Assembly (NCBI GenBank): GCA_004764695.1
Contig: SMSO01000036.1
Span: 1,074,001-1,138,000 of the forward strand
DNA: 64,000 nucleotides
Source of the DNA: Schizochytrium sp. TIO01
Taxonomy: Eukaryota; Sar; Bigyra; Thraustochytrida; Thraustochytriidae
Reading direction: 5' to 3'
A program made the translations under genes and the position numbers. Under the pieces are notes generated by a model that was not told where the DNA came from, made no database searches, and saw only the letters and a program-made list of their open reading frames with translations. Shown in pieces: positions 49,360-59,874 of the stretch. Position 1 is the stretch's first letter, and every line of letters starts with the position of its first letter.

Positions 49360-51885
49360 CTAACTGTGATTCTGATTATTACTGCTGCTATTGCTGGAAT
49401 GGTGCCTTGCATCACGGTCCGTAGGAACCCGAAAACGCGCAAAGTTTCGAAGCAAACGGCGAGGCTTGTTGAAGATATTCACTCGATCAAATGAAGGTGA
49501 AGAGCTCCGATGTGTAGCGGGAGAAGAACCACTCATCTGGTTGGGGCTACCATGGGTAGAGCTACTAATACTGCTACAGATCTTCTCTTCCTCCTCCTCC
49601 TCCTCTGTAGAATCAGCGCTGCTATTTCTGTAGCGCGATTGTGCGCTCTTCCCTGAGCGTGCTTGCCTGGATGAATCACTCTCTTCACGCATATCTTGCA
49701 TAGCCGAGATCTCAGTATCGGGTTGCCAATCCGAATCCTGAATGTACAATTCATCTTCCTTGATTAGATCATGAAGAATGGCTAAGCCGTTACATGAAGA
49801 GCATATGTCACTTTCAAAACATTTTATCAGCATATTTGTAGAGATTTGGAACTCATCGTCATCTTCAACTCCATCTTGGTTCATGTTGCGGTTAAAGATG
49901 CTGCTGCTTGGGGCAACGCGCCGCTTCTTGACAAAACGGGAGCAAACTTGCTTCCCATGATCAACACGTCCGCCACGGAGTAATCCTCTGGAATCGCGTG
50001 TCCAAATTACAGTGTCAAGCACCATCGGAGCAATGTACTCAAAGACACCACCATTCCCACTCATGCTGGCAACATTTTTGCGGATCAAAGAGGCGCAAAG
50101 CTCAGATAAAGGTGCAGGGGTCAGCGGTCCAAGATAGACACGGTGCATGTCATTGAGACGGTCGTCACCATCGTAGCCACCAAGTATATACATATAGTTT
50201 GTGTCGCACACTGCGCGATGAAAGGTCCGTGACGATGGTTCTACACCATGGATCTGAACGGCCTCCCACTCCAGTGTATCGAACTTGAACTGGTAGACAT
50301 CATTAAACCGATTATGCTTCTTGTCTACTCCGCCAAAAACGACCATGCTGTCTCCGCACAAAACTGCCGAGTGACGGTAGCGATTGTGAGGCCAAGCTTC
50401 TTGCGAAGTTCGCTCACAGTTTTCTAGCGAGAGGGAGTTCGCAAACGTTACGTCAACATCCATAATGTCATCATCTTTGCGCTCTTCTTCATCCTCAAAA
50501 CCCGTGCTTGCGTCACTCCCTGGCACAGAGACATTGCTAACGATACCTCTAGAGAAGTCCTCGCGCTGCTTTTGCTCATCAAAATAGCGTTCGTCCTCCA
50601 CTTGAGAGTCATGTTCACTATAGTCCATGCTCATTACGGATGCAGACCTATTCGGACGGCCAAGAGACAGGACCATGTGGCCTACGCCTGCACCTGTTTT
50701 AGGTCTGCCATAGATTCCATCCAAAAGCATACTTGCTTGATTAAAAGGGCGTGCTCTTGATGATAGGGAGGGTGCAGACGACGAGGCAGCAGAGTTCGAT
50801 GGGACTGAGGCCGTGGCATTTTCAGGTGAAGGAGAAGACGACGACGAGGAGGAGGAGGAGGAGGAGGGGGAGGAGGCATGAGCGGTAAAAGTACGACAAA
50901 CGCCATCCCACAGAGCTCGCCGCTGGCGATTACTGGATCTTGATAGGTTTTCGGAGTCCATGAGATGTGCATCCTGCTCATCTTGAAGCTTCTCAACTTG
51001 TCCCACCAGGCTGTAACGGCGTTTACTTCCTACAAATGGTTCTGCCCGGCGTGATTGTTGAACTAGTCGCCGAGCAGCTCGCTGTCGGTGTTCGGCACGG
51101 AGCATCGGAAGTGCCATCCAGCGTTCAGTATGGAGATCAAGAGCAAAGATACAGTCAAGGGTTTCGCGACCATCCCAACCACCAAAAATCCACAGCTTAC
51201 CATCATATACAACTCCAGAGTGACCAAAGCGGCGACTAGGTTGCAAAGGAGTAGTGGAAGAATCTGGATTCTTATTGAAAGATGAGTTTGCAGCCTGTCC
51301 TTGCTTCTTGCAGAGTTCTCGCCACTTTAAAGTTCGAAGATCGAATTCGAAAGTGTTATTGAAACGCTCCGAGCCATCGTAACCTCCAAACACAAACAAC
51401 CTGTGATCATATGCAACCATGCAGTGATCGGTGCGGGGCTGAGGGATATCTTCACGAGTTGCAAGGAGATCTTCATCGAGCATTTCTGGCTCCTCATCAA
51501 GGATGTCCATAAGAGTGCGATTACGGTGGCGGACGAGAGACCACTCTAGTGTGGCAAAGTCAAGTCTGTAGAGGTCATTGAAATAGTTACCATCGCGACC
51601 ATCATATCCGCCAAATATGTACAAGCTACCGTCTAACACTGCGCCGAGCGCTCCAGATCGTCGGGTCGGCAAGTGCCCAGTAGCATAGAGTTTTTCCCAA
51701 CTGCGCTTGCGGGTATCAAATTTGTACAGATCCTGCTGTCTGCGCTTTTTGTCGGTGCCGCCAAAAAGATAGAACGATCCGTCATATTCTACAACTGTAT
51801 GACCTGTGCGGGGAGAGTAACAGTAATCATTCTCTGATGCATCGATAATTTCCCAGCGCCTCTCAAAGGGCGCCTCTTCGTTCAT
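49360..51885 (-). CDS. Kelch-repeat protein with split six-bladed propeller
   Basis: 841 residues from the ATG at 51885; the frame is open 42 codons further up but begins with TTG. Six kelch motifs are visible by their GG and downstream aromatic pattern: YLFGGTD (39-45), YIFGGYD (89-95), FVFGGYD (164-170), WIFGGWD (232-238), VVFGGVD (516-522) and YILGGYD (567-573). Blades four and five are parted by about 250 residues of low complexity, including 12 serines in a row (341-352) and acidic segments, so the propeller would fold around a large loop. After residue 590 comes an ordered stretch, then a charged, Ser-rich tail with an arginine cluster (KPRRLLRNFARF). Kelch propellers are protein-binding platforms. 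The arrangement recalls LZTR1-like proteins, but I see no clear BTB domain. Partner and role are unknown. Confidence 0.87.
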   Translation of the reverse strand: MNEEAPFERRWEIIDASENDYCYSPRTGHTVVEYDGSFYLFGGTDKKRRQQDLYKFDTRKRSWEKLYATGHLPTRRSGALGAVLDGSLYIFGGYDGRDGNYFNDLYRLDFATLEWSLVRHRNRTLMDILDEEPEMLDEDLLATREDIPQPRTDHCMVAYDHRLFVFGGYDGSERFNNTFEFDLRTLKWRELCKKQGQAANSSFNKNPDSSTTPLQPSRRFGHSGVVYDGKLWIFGGWDGRETLDCIFALDLHTERWMALPMLRAEHRQRAARRLVQQSRRAEPFVGSKRRYSLVGQVEKLQDEQDAHLMDSENLSRSSNRQRRALWDGVCRTFTAHASSPSSSSSSSSSSSPSPENATASVPSNSAASSSAPSLSSRARPFNQASMLLDGIYGRPKTGAGVGHMVLSLGRPNRSASVMSMDYSEHDSQVEDERYFDEQKQREDFSRGIVSNVSVPGSDASTGFEDEEERKDDDIMDVDVTFANSLSLENCERTSQEAWPHNRYRHSAVLCGDSMVVFGGVDKKHNRFNDVYQFKFDTLEWEAVQIHGVEPSSRTFHRAVCDTNYMYILGGYDGDDRLNDMHRVYLGPLTPAPLSELCASLIRKNVASMSGNGGVFEYIAPMVLDTVIWTRDSRGLLRGGRVDHGKQVCSRFVKKRRVAPSSSIFNRNMNQDGVEDDDEFQISTNMLIKCFESDICSSCNGLAILHDLIKEDELYIQDSDWQPDTEISAMQDMREESDSSRQARSGKSAQSRYRNSSADSTEEEEEEEKICSSISSSTHGSPNQMSGSSPATHRSSSPSFDRVNIFNKPRRLLRNFARFRVPTDRDARHHSSNSSSNNQNHS

Positions 51886-52834
51886 GTTGGAGATAGAAAT
51901 GCCGCCCTTTGGCACAGACAGAATGAGTATATATTTAAACTTCTCTCCAGGATATGCGAGATCTTGCGCAAACGCTGAGAGAACCCTAGCCTGCGCAAGA
52001 TAGTTGTACAATCCCGCACACCTCTTCTACCTGATAAAGCAATTACTGAGAGATACACGAGCGCCTCTTTCTGCAGCTTATTATCGTCACGCTAGGATCA
52101 AGCGACTGATATATATCTATATATATGTATATATATATATAAAAAATAAATCTACGCGTATAGAAAATCTATCTGTCGCAGTCTGTCGCAGTTTGGCTGT
52201 TTACAACGGTCCCGGCAGTGTCAAGAACCGTGACCACAATTCTCTCAGCTTTGCGAGAAGCAGCAGAAGCAGGAGCAGCAGAAGAAGATAGAAGAAGTTG
52301 CAACGTACTACCTGAAAGCAAGAACAGGTTGGCTAATTAAAGAGTTCGAAGAAAAGAAGAAGAAGAGTCCGCACTCCGCAGCAAGCACGCCGGCCCGTGT
52401 CGCGAGGCTGAAGATCAAAACAAGCACAGCGGTCTGGCAAGTCCCTACCAGCCAGTGTCTTGGTCAATTATCTTCGCCAGTCCTGTCGCGCTCTGGCAGC
52501 CCGCGAAGACCGCGTTCCCAGGGGAGCCGTCTCTCTCGATTGCTGTTTGTTGACTGATTGTTTCTCCGTTGTTTCTTTTCTCTTTCTTTCCTTTTGATTT
52601 TTCCTCATTTTATAAACAAAGAACTTATTACTTACTAGGTAGTCCTATCTATCTATGCACATCGCACTTCTGCTTTCTTTTCCGAGTACTAAGATGTTAT
52701 CTTCTATCACTACCTAAGTGGTACCTAAGGAGTTTCTATGCTAAGAAGGAAACTATTTTTCTTTTTCGAACTTTTTTAAAATACCATTTGTATATTATAA
52801 GTTATATGCTATACATGCAGTTCTAATTCTTTAT

Positions 52835-52863
52835 CTTACTTTACTTTACTTTACTTTACTTTA
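52835..52863. repeat. (CTTTA)n pentanucleotide repeat
   Basis: About five to six copies of CTTTA in AT-rich intergenic DNA. Confidence 0.85.
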
Positions 52864-53807
52864 TTCCATTAAAAAATAAAATAAAAAATGTATCGAGTGC
52901 TATAACTATTTTTTCTATCTTTTCTCGTGATATTGACTTTCTAATTGAATAAAGCAACTTTTCGTTATTAGTCTTACCTTACCAGAAACCTCTTAATCTT
53001 AATATAACTAAGGACTAATACTTCCGTTTCCGTTTATAGAGAATCGCTCGGCAGCTTTCTTTCTTTCTCCCTCCCCTCTTCTTTCTAGGTACGCCTCGAA
53101 GGAAGATCTCCTTCAATGCCAAACGGGAAACCCCTTCGAAGCCGTCTTTGTCGCGTGCTTTAGGCTCCCAAGAGCGGCCTGAGCTGAGTCCCGCTGCGTC
53201 TCAGTAGCTCCACTCCGAATATCTCCACTGCTCCCCCTTCGATGCCTTAAGTTCTTCGAGCTTTTCCGCCTCACTTGCTTAACTAACCAACTAACCTCTT
53301 TACTTTGCGCTACCGCAACGGCTACAGTTTACGGTAGCAGACCCCTACCAGGGCGCTGTTTCTCGTCTTTTTATTTCTCTCTTCATTTCTCTGAAAAGAT
53401 TATTTTGTATTGATGAGCGACGGAACTTTATGGATAATGATTGATGTTGCAAATCAATAATCAACAATCATACATTTACTTCTTTCGAGGCTGTTCAAGC
53501 TGAGACGAACGTGGTCGAAGACGGCGCAGGGGATGAGCGAAGCAACGGATGAGGGCTCTCGAAAGGTTTCCGAATAGACTTCAGGTTTGTTTGTCTTCAC
53601 GGTGGACGGATGGGTTGAACGATTGACTGACTGTGAGCCTCGCATCCTGAAGCTAGCTGCCTCTCTGCTATTAATTAATAGGGTAATCAATCACATTACA
53701 TCAATCAACACGTCAATACGCAGCTGGGGCGAATGATGTCCCGTGCCTTCTGAATGTGTACTCGTTTATGGGGCAAAGCTGCCTCGAAGAAGTCAATTAA
53801 CTAATTT

Positions 53808-53912
53808 GGGACTCGTGGTTCATGAGTTATAAACCATGAGCTGCAATTTGGGATTCGCGATTTCTACTTCAGGATTCGTGATTCGCGATTCGTGAGTCGT
53901 GAGTCACAATTG
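53808..53912. repeat. GATTCGTG/GATTCGCG minisatellite-like stretch
   Basis: Imperfect short repeats built from GATTCGTG, GATTCGCG, GTGAGTC and CATGAGTTAT, several forming inverted pairs. Directly precedes the CTTT array. Confidence 0.6.
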
Positions 53913-53916
53913 AGGA

Positions 53917-53919
53917 TTT

Positions 53920-54006
<87 letters not shown>
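53917..54006. repeat. (CTTT)22 tetranucleotide microsatellite
   Basis: Perfect CTTT run of about 90 bp, one strand all pyrimidine. This is the longest pure microsatellite in the window. Confidence 0.97.
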
Positions 54007-54008
<2 letters not shown>

Positions 54009-54577
54009 GTCTCACTCCTTTATTGAACTTGAGGAAAAGCCCGAGAAGAAACTTTCTTTTCTCTCCCTTTTAGAAGAATATAGTTTTATTTTTAAAATGT
54101 ATATATAATATGAAAGACATTGGCAAGTTTGACAAACAGATGCCCAAATAAAGCAAATAAGATAGCGGTATGAATGTACCTACCCATGAGCTTTCTTCGC
54201 AAGCTATCACAGCGGTTCAAAGCTGAGCAGACAATTAAAATGACGGCTAGAGACTCGGATAACCTCAATTTATCGAGGCCGAAAAGATAAACACTTAAGT
54301 GCGAAACGTTCGCAACATATCATCGATCATGATCAGGACACCCTTCTAAGACAAATCTATCCCTTGTTAGGCGAAAGTGGGCTTGCCATTTTCCTTTCAA
54401 TCTTTCCGTTTAACAACTCTATTATTAATTTAAAGAGACAATACATCATAATAGAAATAAAACGCATTTAGAGATTCATAGGGTTAGTTTACTGTACTGT
54501 TATGGATCGTGCACAGACTTTTATTTTCTTTTTCTTTTTTTCTTCTTTGGGGTTCTTTTTCTCTCCTCTCTTTCAAC

Positions 54578-54597
54578 TTTTTTTTTTTTTTTTTTTT
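54578..54597. repeat. Homopolymer run T20
   Basis: Twenty consecutive T followed by an AT-rich tract. Confidence 0.95.
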
Positions 54598-55706
54598 AAA
54601 TAATAAATATATGTACATATAAGTATATCATTACTTTGGCCACCTGCTATTCTACCTTACCAGACATAGCGTATTACATATATAATAACAAATTAATTGT
54701 TTTGGTCTGGTAAGGAATCTGTAGCAACGGTTCTCAGCTTCGGTTTTTTTGTTTCCCTTTTCCCGTAGCTGAGTCCTATCAGAAGTGCGCACTTTCTACT
54801 CTATTCATTCAATTTTACTGTATCATTGTACTCCTTTTGTTGATGTCGCTGTCCTTATAAATAACTTATGATTAGATGTAGAAAAAATAGGGAATGCCTA
54901 AGTGGAGATGGAGATTGTCATTCATGAGGCTGTCTTTGTATAACATGGAACTTGCGGGGTGTATCAATTCGATATCGTAGAATCTAATGTCTCCACGCTC
55001 AAAAGCTCGAACTGCTCACGTGTTGATGAGCATTCTTATTTCTTCTGTATGATCTTTACATTGCTCGATCTGCGGAAGAAGGAGGCCCTGAAGTCAGCAC
55101 TGTAGTACCATCTTTCGATGAAACTGGTCTCCATCTTGGACTTATGACGTGCTGGACTTTCACTTTGTTCGACGACTTGGTGGGCAAGCCAACTGAATCT
55201 AAGACAAGCTTTCGACACCTCTATTGGCCATCGATGATGAGCACCAACACCTGGTAGCATGCAATTTTGATTCCATTTAACGCGAGCTGGGCTCATCTGG
55301 AGGCACGCCACAGCAACCATTAAACTTTTAAAACGCGTAACGACTTGCAGAACATATTTATGAGAGCGGTGTCTGCCTGAGACTCAGGTCTCTCAGTGTT
55401 CATTGATGGATCTAAATGAAGATCATGAACTGTCATGAGTTGAGCAACTGGTAAAGGTACCACCAGAATCTTGGTGATAGAGTCGTCTTGCAGTGTTCAG
55501 GCAACCGAATTTACAAACTGGAGTTGTGCGGGTTATTGTTTCAAGATTATCTTGGCGCGTTCTTCAAGTTAGAACGTGCTTTTAGCGCTGATTTAAAGCT
55601 CAACAACCACTACCTGAGCTGGAAAGTCACTTGAGGGAGTGCAATGTGTGAACAAATTCAATCTTCCTGCCTTGTTCCATTCTTGGCTTAGTAGTGCTCT
55701 AGTGAA

Positions 55707-56535
55707 CTAAACTGCAGATGTATTGTAGTATCTCTGACCCGGTTTCATGGTGTCATTGACTGGCTCAGCATATGCAGTCACAACAACTTGAGGTGTGGGT
55801 CCACTCTGAGGATACATATGTGGAGCTACTCCTTGTGGATGTCCGTGTGAAGGTTCGTTATGAGCATACATAGGTGGAGCCGCTTGCGGATATCCTTGGG
55901 CCGAAACTGCTGTCATTACAGGAGCCGCCATTGCAGGGGTATAAACTGCGGTAACCCCAGTTGTGACAGGTGTATAAGAGGACAATCCCTGGACGGGGCG
56001 AACTCGAATGTTGCAAATTTTGTTCTTTCGACCAATGTGAACAATCTCAAATTGAAGCATAGGATGTTGGACCCGGAGCTCGGGAACGAGTGATATGCTT
56101 AGCGTTTGAAATACTCTATCCACGAGCTCTGAGCTAAGCTTGGTAATATTTAGTGAGGTTTGAATCATGAACTACTAGACTCAAAATAAATACTCCAATA
56201 AATGCAACCCCAAAACCCATTACACTATAGTTTTCTGTGGTTCCTCCTAGGATTGTGCATAAAAAACCAATTAAGAACCCTAACGTGATTGTGAACATGC
56301 ACAGGTAAATTCGCCTGTGAGCTTGGGATATTATTTTGCGAATCCCAAAAGTTTGTTCTCCGTTGACCACCATATCTATCGACCGTCGAATACTTGACCA
56401 CTCTGCCTCATTAAGGCAGCCAGCAAATTTATGTGGAAAACGAGCTGGGAGTATCACGCGATTTCCACATGGTTCGAGGTTCGAAGGAATCTCAAAATCA
56501 TACTTAAGTTGTCTTTTTCTGCCAAAGATCCCCAT
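55707..56535 (-). CDS. Small membrane protein in two overlapping frames (intron or frameshift)
   Basis: Two minus-strand frames overlap at 56134-56168. The first, from the ATG at 56535 (the frame's TTG at 56544 is ignored), encodes about 133 residues: a soluble head (RFPHKFAGCLNEAEWSSIRR) and two hydrophobic segments (CMFTITLGFLIGFLCTILGG and VMGFGVAFIGVFILSLVV). The second, 55707-56168, gives an ordered part (ELVDRVFQTLSISLVPELRV, NKICNIRVRP), then a Pro/Gln/Tyr/His-rich tail with repeated PQG and YP words. They read as one protein, head-membrane-tail, of about 270-280 residues. A phase-0 intron of 37 or 55 bp ending in AG near 56129 would join them in frame (donor candidates GTAGTT and GTATTT). 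A real frameshift or base error is equally possible. No known family recognised. Listed as one gene with uncertain joining. Confidence 0.6.
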
Positions 56536-59500
56536 GATCTCCAATATTGAAATACCCAGCTGGATTCAATTTAATTTAACTCAAGACTACCTCTGCAATA
56601 GTCTCAAAGAATTCTACTTGCAAATTCTCGCTTCTCTCAAAACATGAAACTAAAAACTCAGCTCAAGGAGTCTTCCTTGCAATCGAAAGCCTCAAGACTT
56701 ATGACGAAATACTACAGGGTAGATTCTCAGCCACACTATGCCGTAGCCCTAGTAGAGTAGAGTTTGCTGACGCAAAGCCCACAACTAGAAAATCGATTTT
56801 GCTGACCCCGCAATCAATGAACTATCTTGCAAGATGTCTGCCTCCGCTCTTATTAGCGCTTCAATTACTACTGCTATGGCCTAAGTCGATGTAGTTGTTC
56901 AGAGGAGCCAAACAGAGGTCGCCACTGTCCGCCTTCGGGTGTTGTCACTTCGGTTCGTGCATCTGCGATCACCGCAAAAGGAGAGAATTGGGACACGAAA
57001 CTTGCACAAAACACAAAGTAAACATTTCAGTTGTTTTAAATGCACCTACTACTGACCACTGACTTACCCAAAAAGACTAATTGATGTTCATTTAGAGCTT
57101 GAATGAAGCTACTAATGGCTGGAGTCATCGGGGACCATATCCAGCTTCGAAAGTTTCAGGCAGTAGTATTTGTACAAGTCATTGATTATGTGCCAAATCC
57201 AGCAGATTGTGCGATTGGTCCAACATATGGAGCGGTTTCATTGAAAACTTCTCCAAAACTTGTTTTATCCTATCATGAATCGCACATAGAAGGTATTGCA
57301 CATTTATTGTAGTCCTTCTATAGGATTTACTGTCCCTACTTAATAGTACCCATTACGAGAAAGTTTTGTGTTTTCTGAATTAGTTCTATAATCTTGTATG
57401 AGCAGCCAGCTTGTCAGACGCATATAGTCTTTTCGTACCGTAGTCAGCAATTCTACGAATAAAGTATGAAATTTCGCAGTGCAACGTCACGGTGTGCAAC
57501 TTGAAGCGTTGTTCATAAAAACGCTCATCTTCCTCTGAGTTAATATTTATCAATACTCACTCTGCTTTGATTGACGGGGTAATCCATAATCGAAAAACAA
57601 AGATATCCAAACTCGGTACCTTGATGCTCTTTATCTCTGCGACTAACGTGGGGAGTAACATCATTACACGAAGTCCTGGGGGTGATCAGCTAAAAGCACA
57701 GGTCTCAATAACTTCGTTAAGAAGCTTTCGAAGGTGCATCGTGCATCCTTTTGTGGTAGTTATTCTACGCCTATGAAGTAGTATATAGGTACCTACACTA
57801 CCTAATATCATGACATCCTTGCCTCTCACCACTCATAAGCAATAATATGCTAACTTGGAGACAAAACTCAAGCCAAAACAATCGCTCATTGGCACTCTTA
57901 TAGGTTTCAGGAAGCGTAAGGATCTCATTGTATCCCGTGGTCGCCTTGAAGTTTATTTGTGCAAGAAGATCACATTTTTGCAGAAAAAGCTCCAGCATTA
58001 TGATATATCAATGACTCGCGAAGTCTGAGAATTGGCCCTGACAACCGGTTTCGTGTGCACTAGCAGTATGTATACTGATCTAGTCTAGCTAGCTAGCCAT
58101 AGTTTCTCGAGAGAGGTTGTCTGCACCCGCTCCGCTGTCTCTTACAGAAGCAAACTTGGAGGAAGAAGTATTGTTAGATGTCAGTCTCAAAACCAAATCG
58201 ACGTCAACTTTAGAGGACTTGTTAGTAATCTAGGAGCTGCACTGCATGAGTCAACGCTATTGCATCCTAGTGAGCGCCTTTTCTTCTTGCAACGGGGCTA
58301 ACTCGCAGGGAGAATTGAAGCATCAGCCGAGCAAATACAATGCTCAGGGTTTCGAATCGCCACGCTTTTAATTGTTTGAGGAATGTGTGAGAATAATCAA
58401 TGAGACTTTCTCAACATGCTCGGAAGTTCCGTCCAAACTTTCCTGCGGACAGATGATAGCCACTGCGCACACGAACTATCACACACCTTGCGGACCACTT
58501 GATCTGCACGGATTGTTTGGCAGGATCTACTATCTCCATAACATTTTGGCAATTGTAGAAGAGTTCCAACGGCAAGACCGGTCATCAAAACTCGAAGGAG
58601 ACGAATCAGAAAAGTGGTTCACATGAACGGTAAAGGCCTAAGATTAAGGATCTTCTGCAGCAAGTTCTAGGATTGCACGATAAAAACAAGTTATCCTATT
58701 TCTTTTATGCGCACATGCGCATGCATGCACCCACCCACACTATAACCTTTGCTAGAGTAAACCATAAAAGAAGCACGCTTTGGATCGCACACATTTGGTA
58801 CCTAGTCTTCACAAGAAACTGGAAACTATCTCGATCTAGTAAACTGAAACTGCTACAGTCGCGGCCTTCAAGTTGCCAATTGGCTCATAACTGGGGTCCT
58901 GGCCATGTCAAAGGACACAAGAAGAGCTGCAGCTACTGATTGGATTTAGCGCAGCGAGCGAACTCTGGTGGTGCGTGGTCAGTAAATCAAGATTTTTGTG
59001 ATGCCCAGCACTGACTGATGTAGCTAACTTCAAGCAGAGTGCCAATCGGATCAATGATGAAAACAATTGATTTGGAAGTGTGTCTCACCATTATGGTCAA
59101 CAAGGTTGGCTTTTGCTATTGGACTGTAAGAAAGGGTTTGGAGCCTACAGTTTGCACAAAGAATACTGGTAGGCCTAGTGCTGCGATGACGATTCCAGCA
59201 GACCCGAAATTGAATTGAGGTGCCGCTAACTAGCATTTCAATTGACGTCGGATTCAATTGATTTACAAAACTTGGGAAGCAACTACTGCAAAGGAGGTGG
59301 GTCTACACTGTACCATCTCATATTCCAAAGGTCTCAGCTGCAGTGGTCCCTGACGAGAGCTCGAGCAGTGGCAGCCAGCAGGAACAGTCTTTGCGATTAA
59401 CTTCAAGGCTCTGTAGTGCTGGCTTATTGGTATTACTTCTTTTGCCACCTAATCAGGACAAGTTGAAGAAGACGAAAGAACCACATTCTCGCGAACTGCA

Positions 59501-59874
59501 AGACCACCAAGAACCGATTCTCCAGGGAGATTACAAAACTCGCAATCTTATCTGGCCCGTGCTTAGAAGTGCATATCGCTGGCTTGCTGAATAGCGCTTC
59601 CAGTTTTCTCCAAGTGCAAGAAGACCATTGAAACTCTGTCATTTAAGGCATCCATTCACTAATCCATCGCACATCATTGCTGAGAGTAAATTTGCACCAT
59701 TTTCTGTGCACAGTTTCGTCCCACGGTACCCAGCCATAAAGAAGTACCGAACCAGATTATAGGACCAATATATTCTCTCTTTATCCTGTTTGACTTGAAT
59801 ATTGTGGTGGGGTATTAAAAGAGTTTATCGAAAGCGCGTGCGCGTGTGCACATAGGAGTTGTATATGAACAAAT
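56536..59874. other. Divergent intergenic region, about 3.3 kb
   Basis: Between the membrane protein and MYB genes. A TAGGTACCTAC palindrome-like cluster at 57784-57803 and a TAGCTAGCTAGC run at 58085-58098. Several 60-85-codon frames, mostly lacking ATG starts, carry no motifs. No RNA gene recognised. Confidence 0.5.

Larger units (their letters stand above)
51886..55706. other. Gene-poor region, about 3.8 kb, rich in simple repeats
   Basis: Starts with AT dinucleotide runs at 52111-52145, then CTTT-, CTTTA- and GATTCGTG-type repeats listed separately, a T20 run at 54578-54597 and AT-rich DNA at 54070-54120 and 54600-54690. A 94-codon ATG frame on the minus strand (55036-55320) has no recognisable features. 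No RNA gene identified. Confidence 0.5.

Noticed and set aside
55036-55320. 94-codon ATG frame on the minus strand
   Set aside because: No motif, no composition signal and no neighbour logic; within chance expectation for a 3.8-kb spacer.
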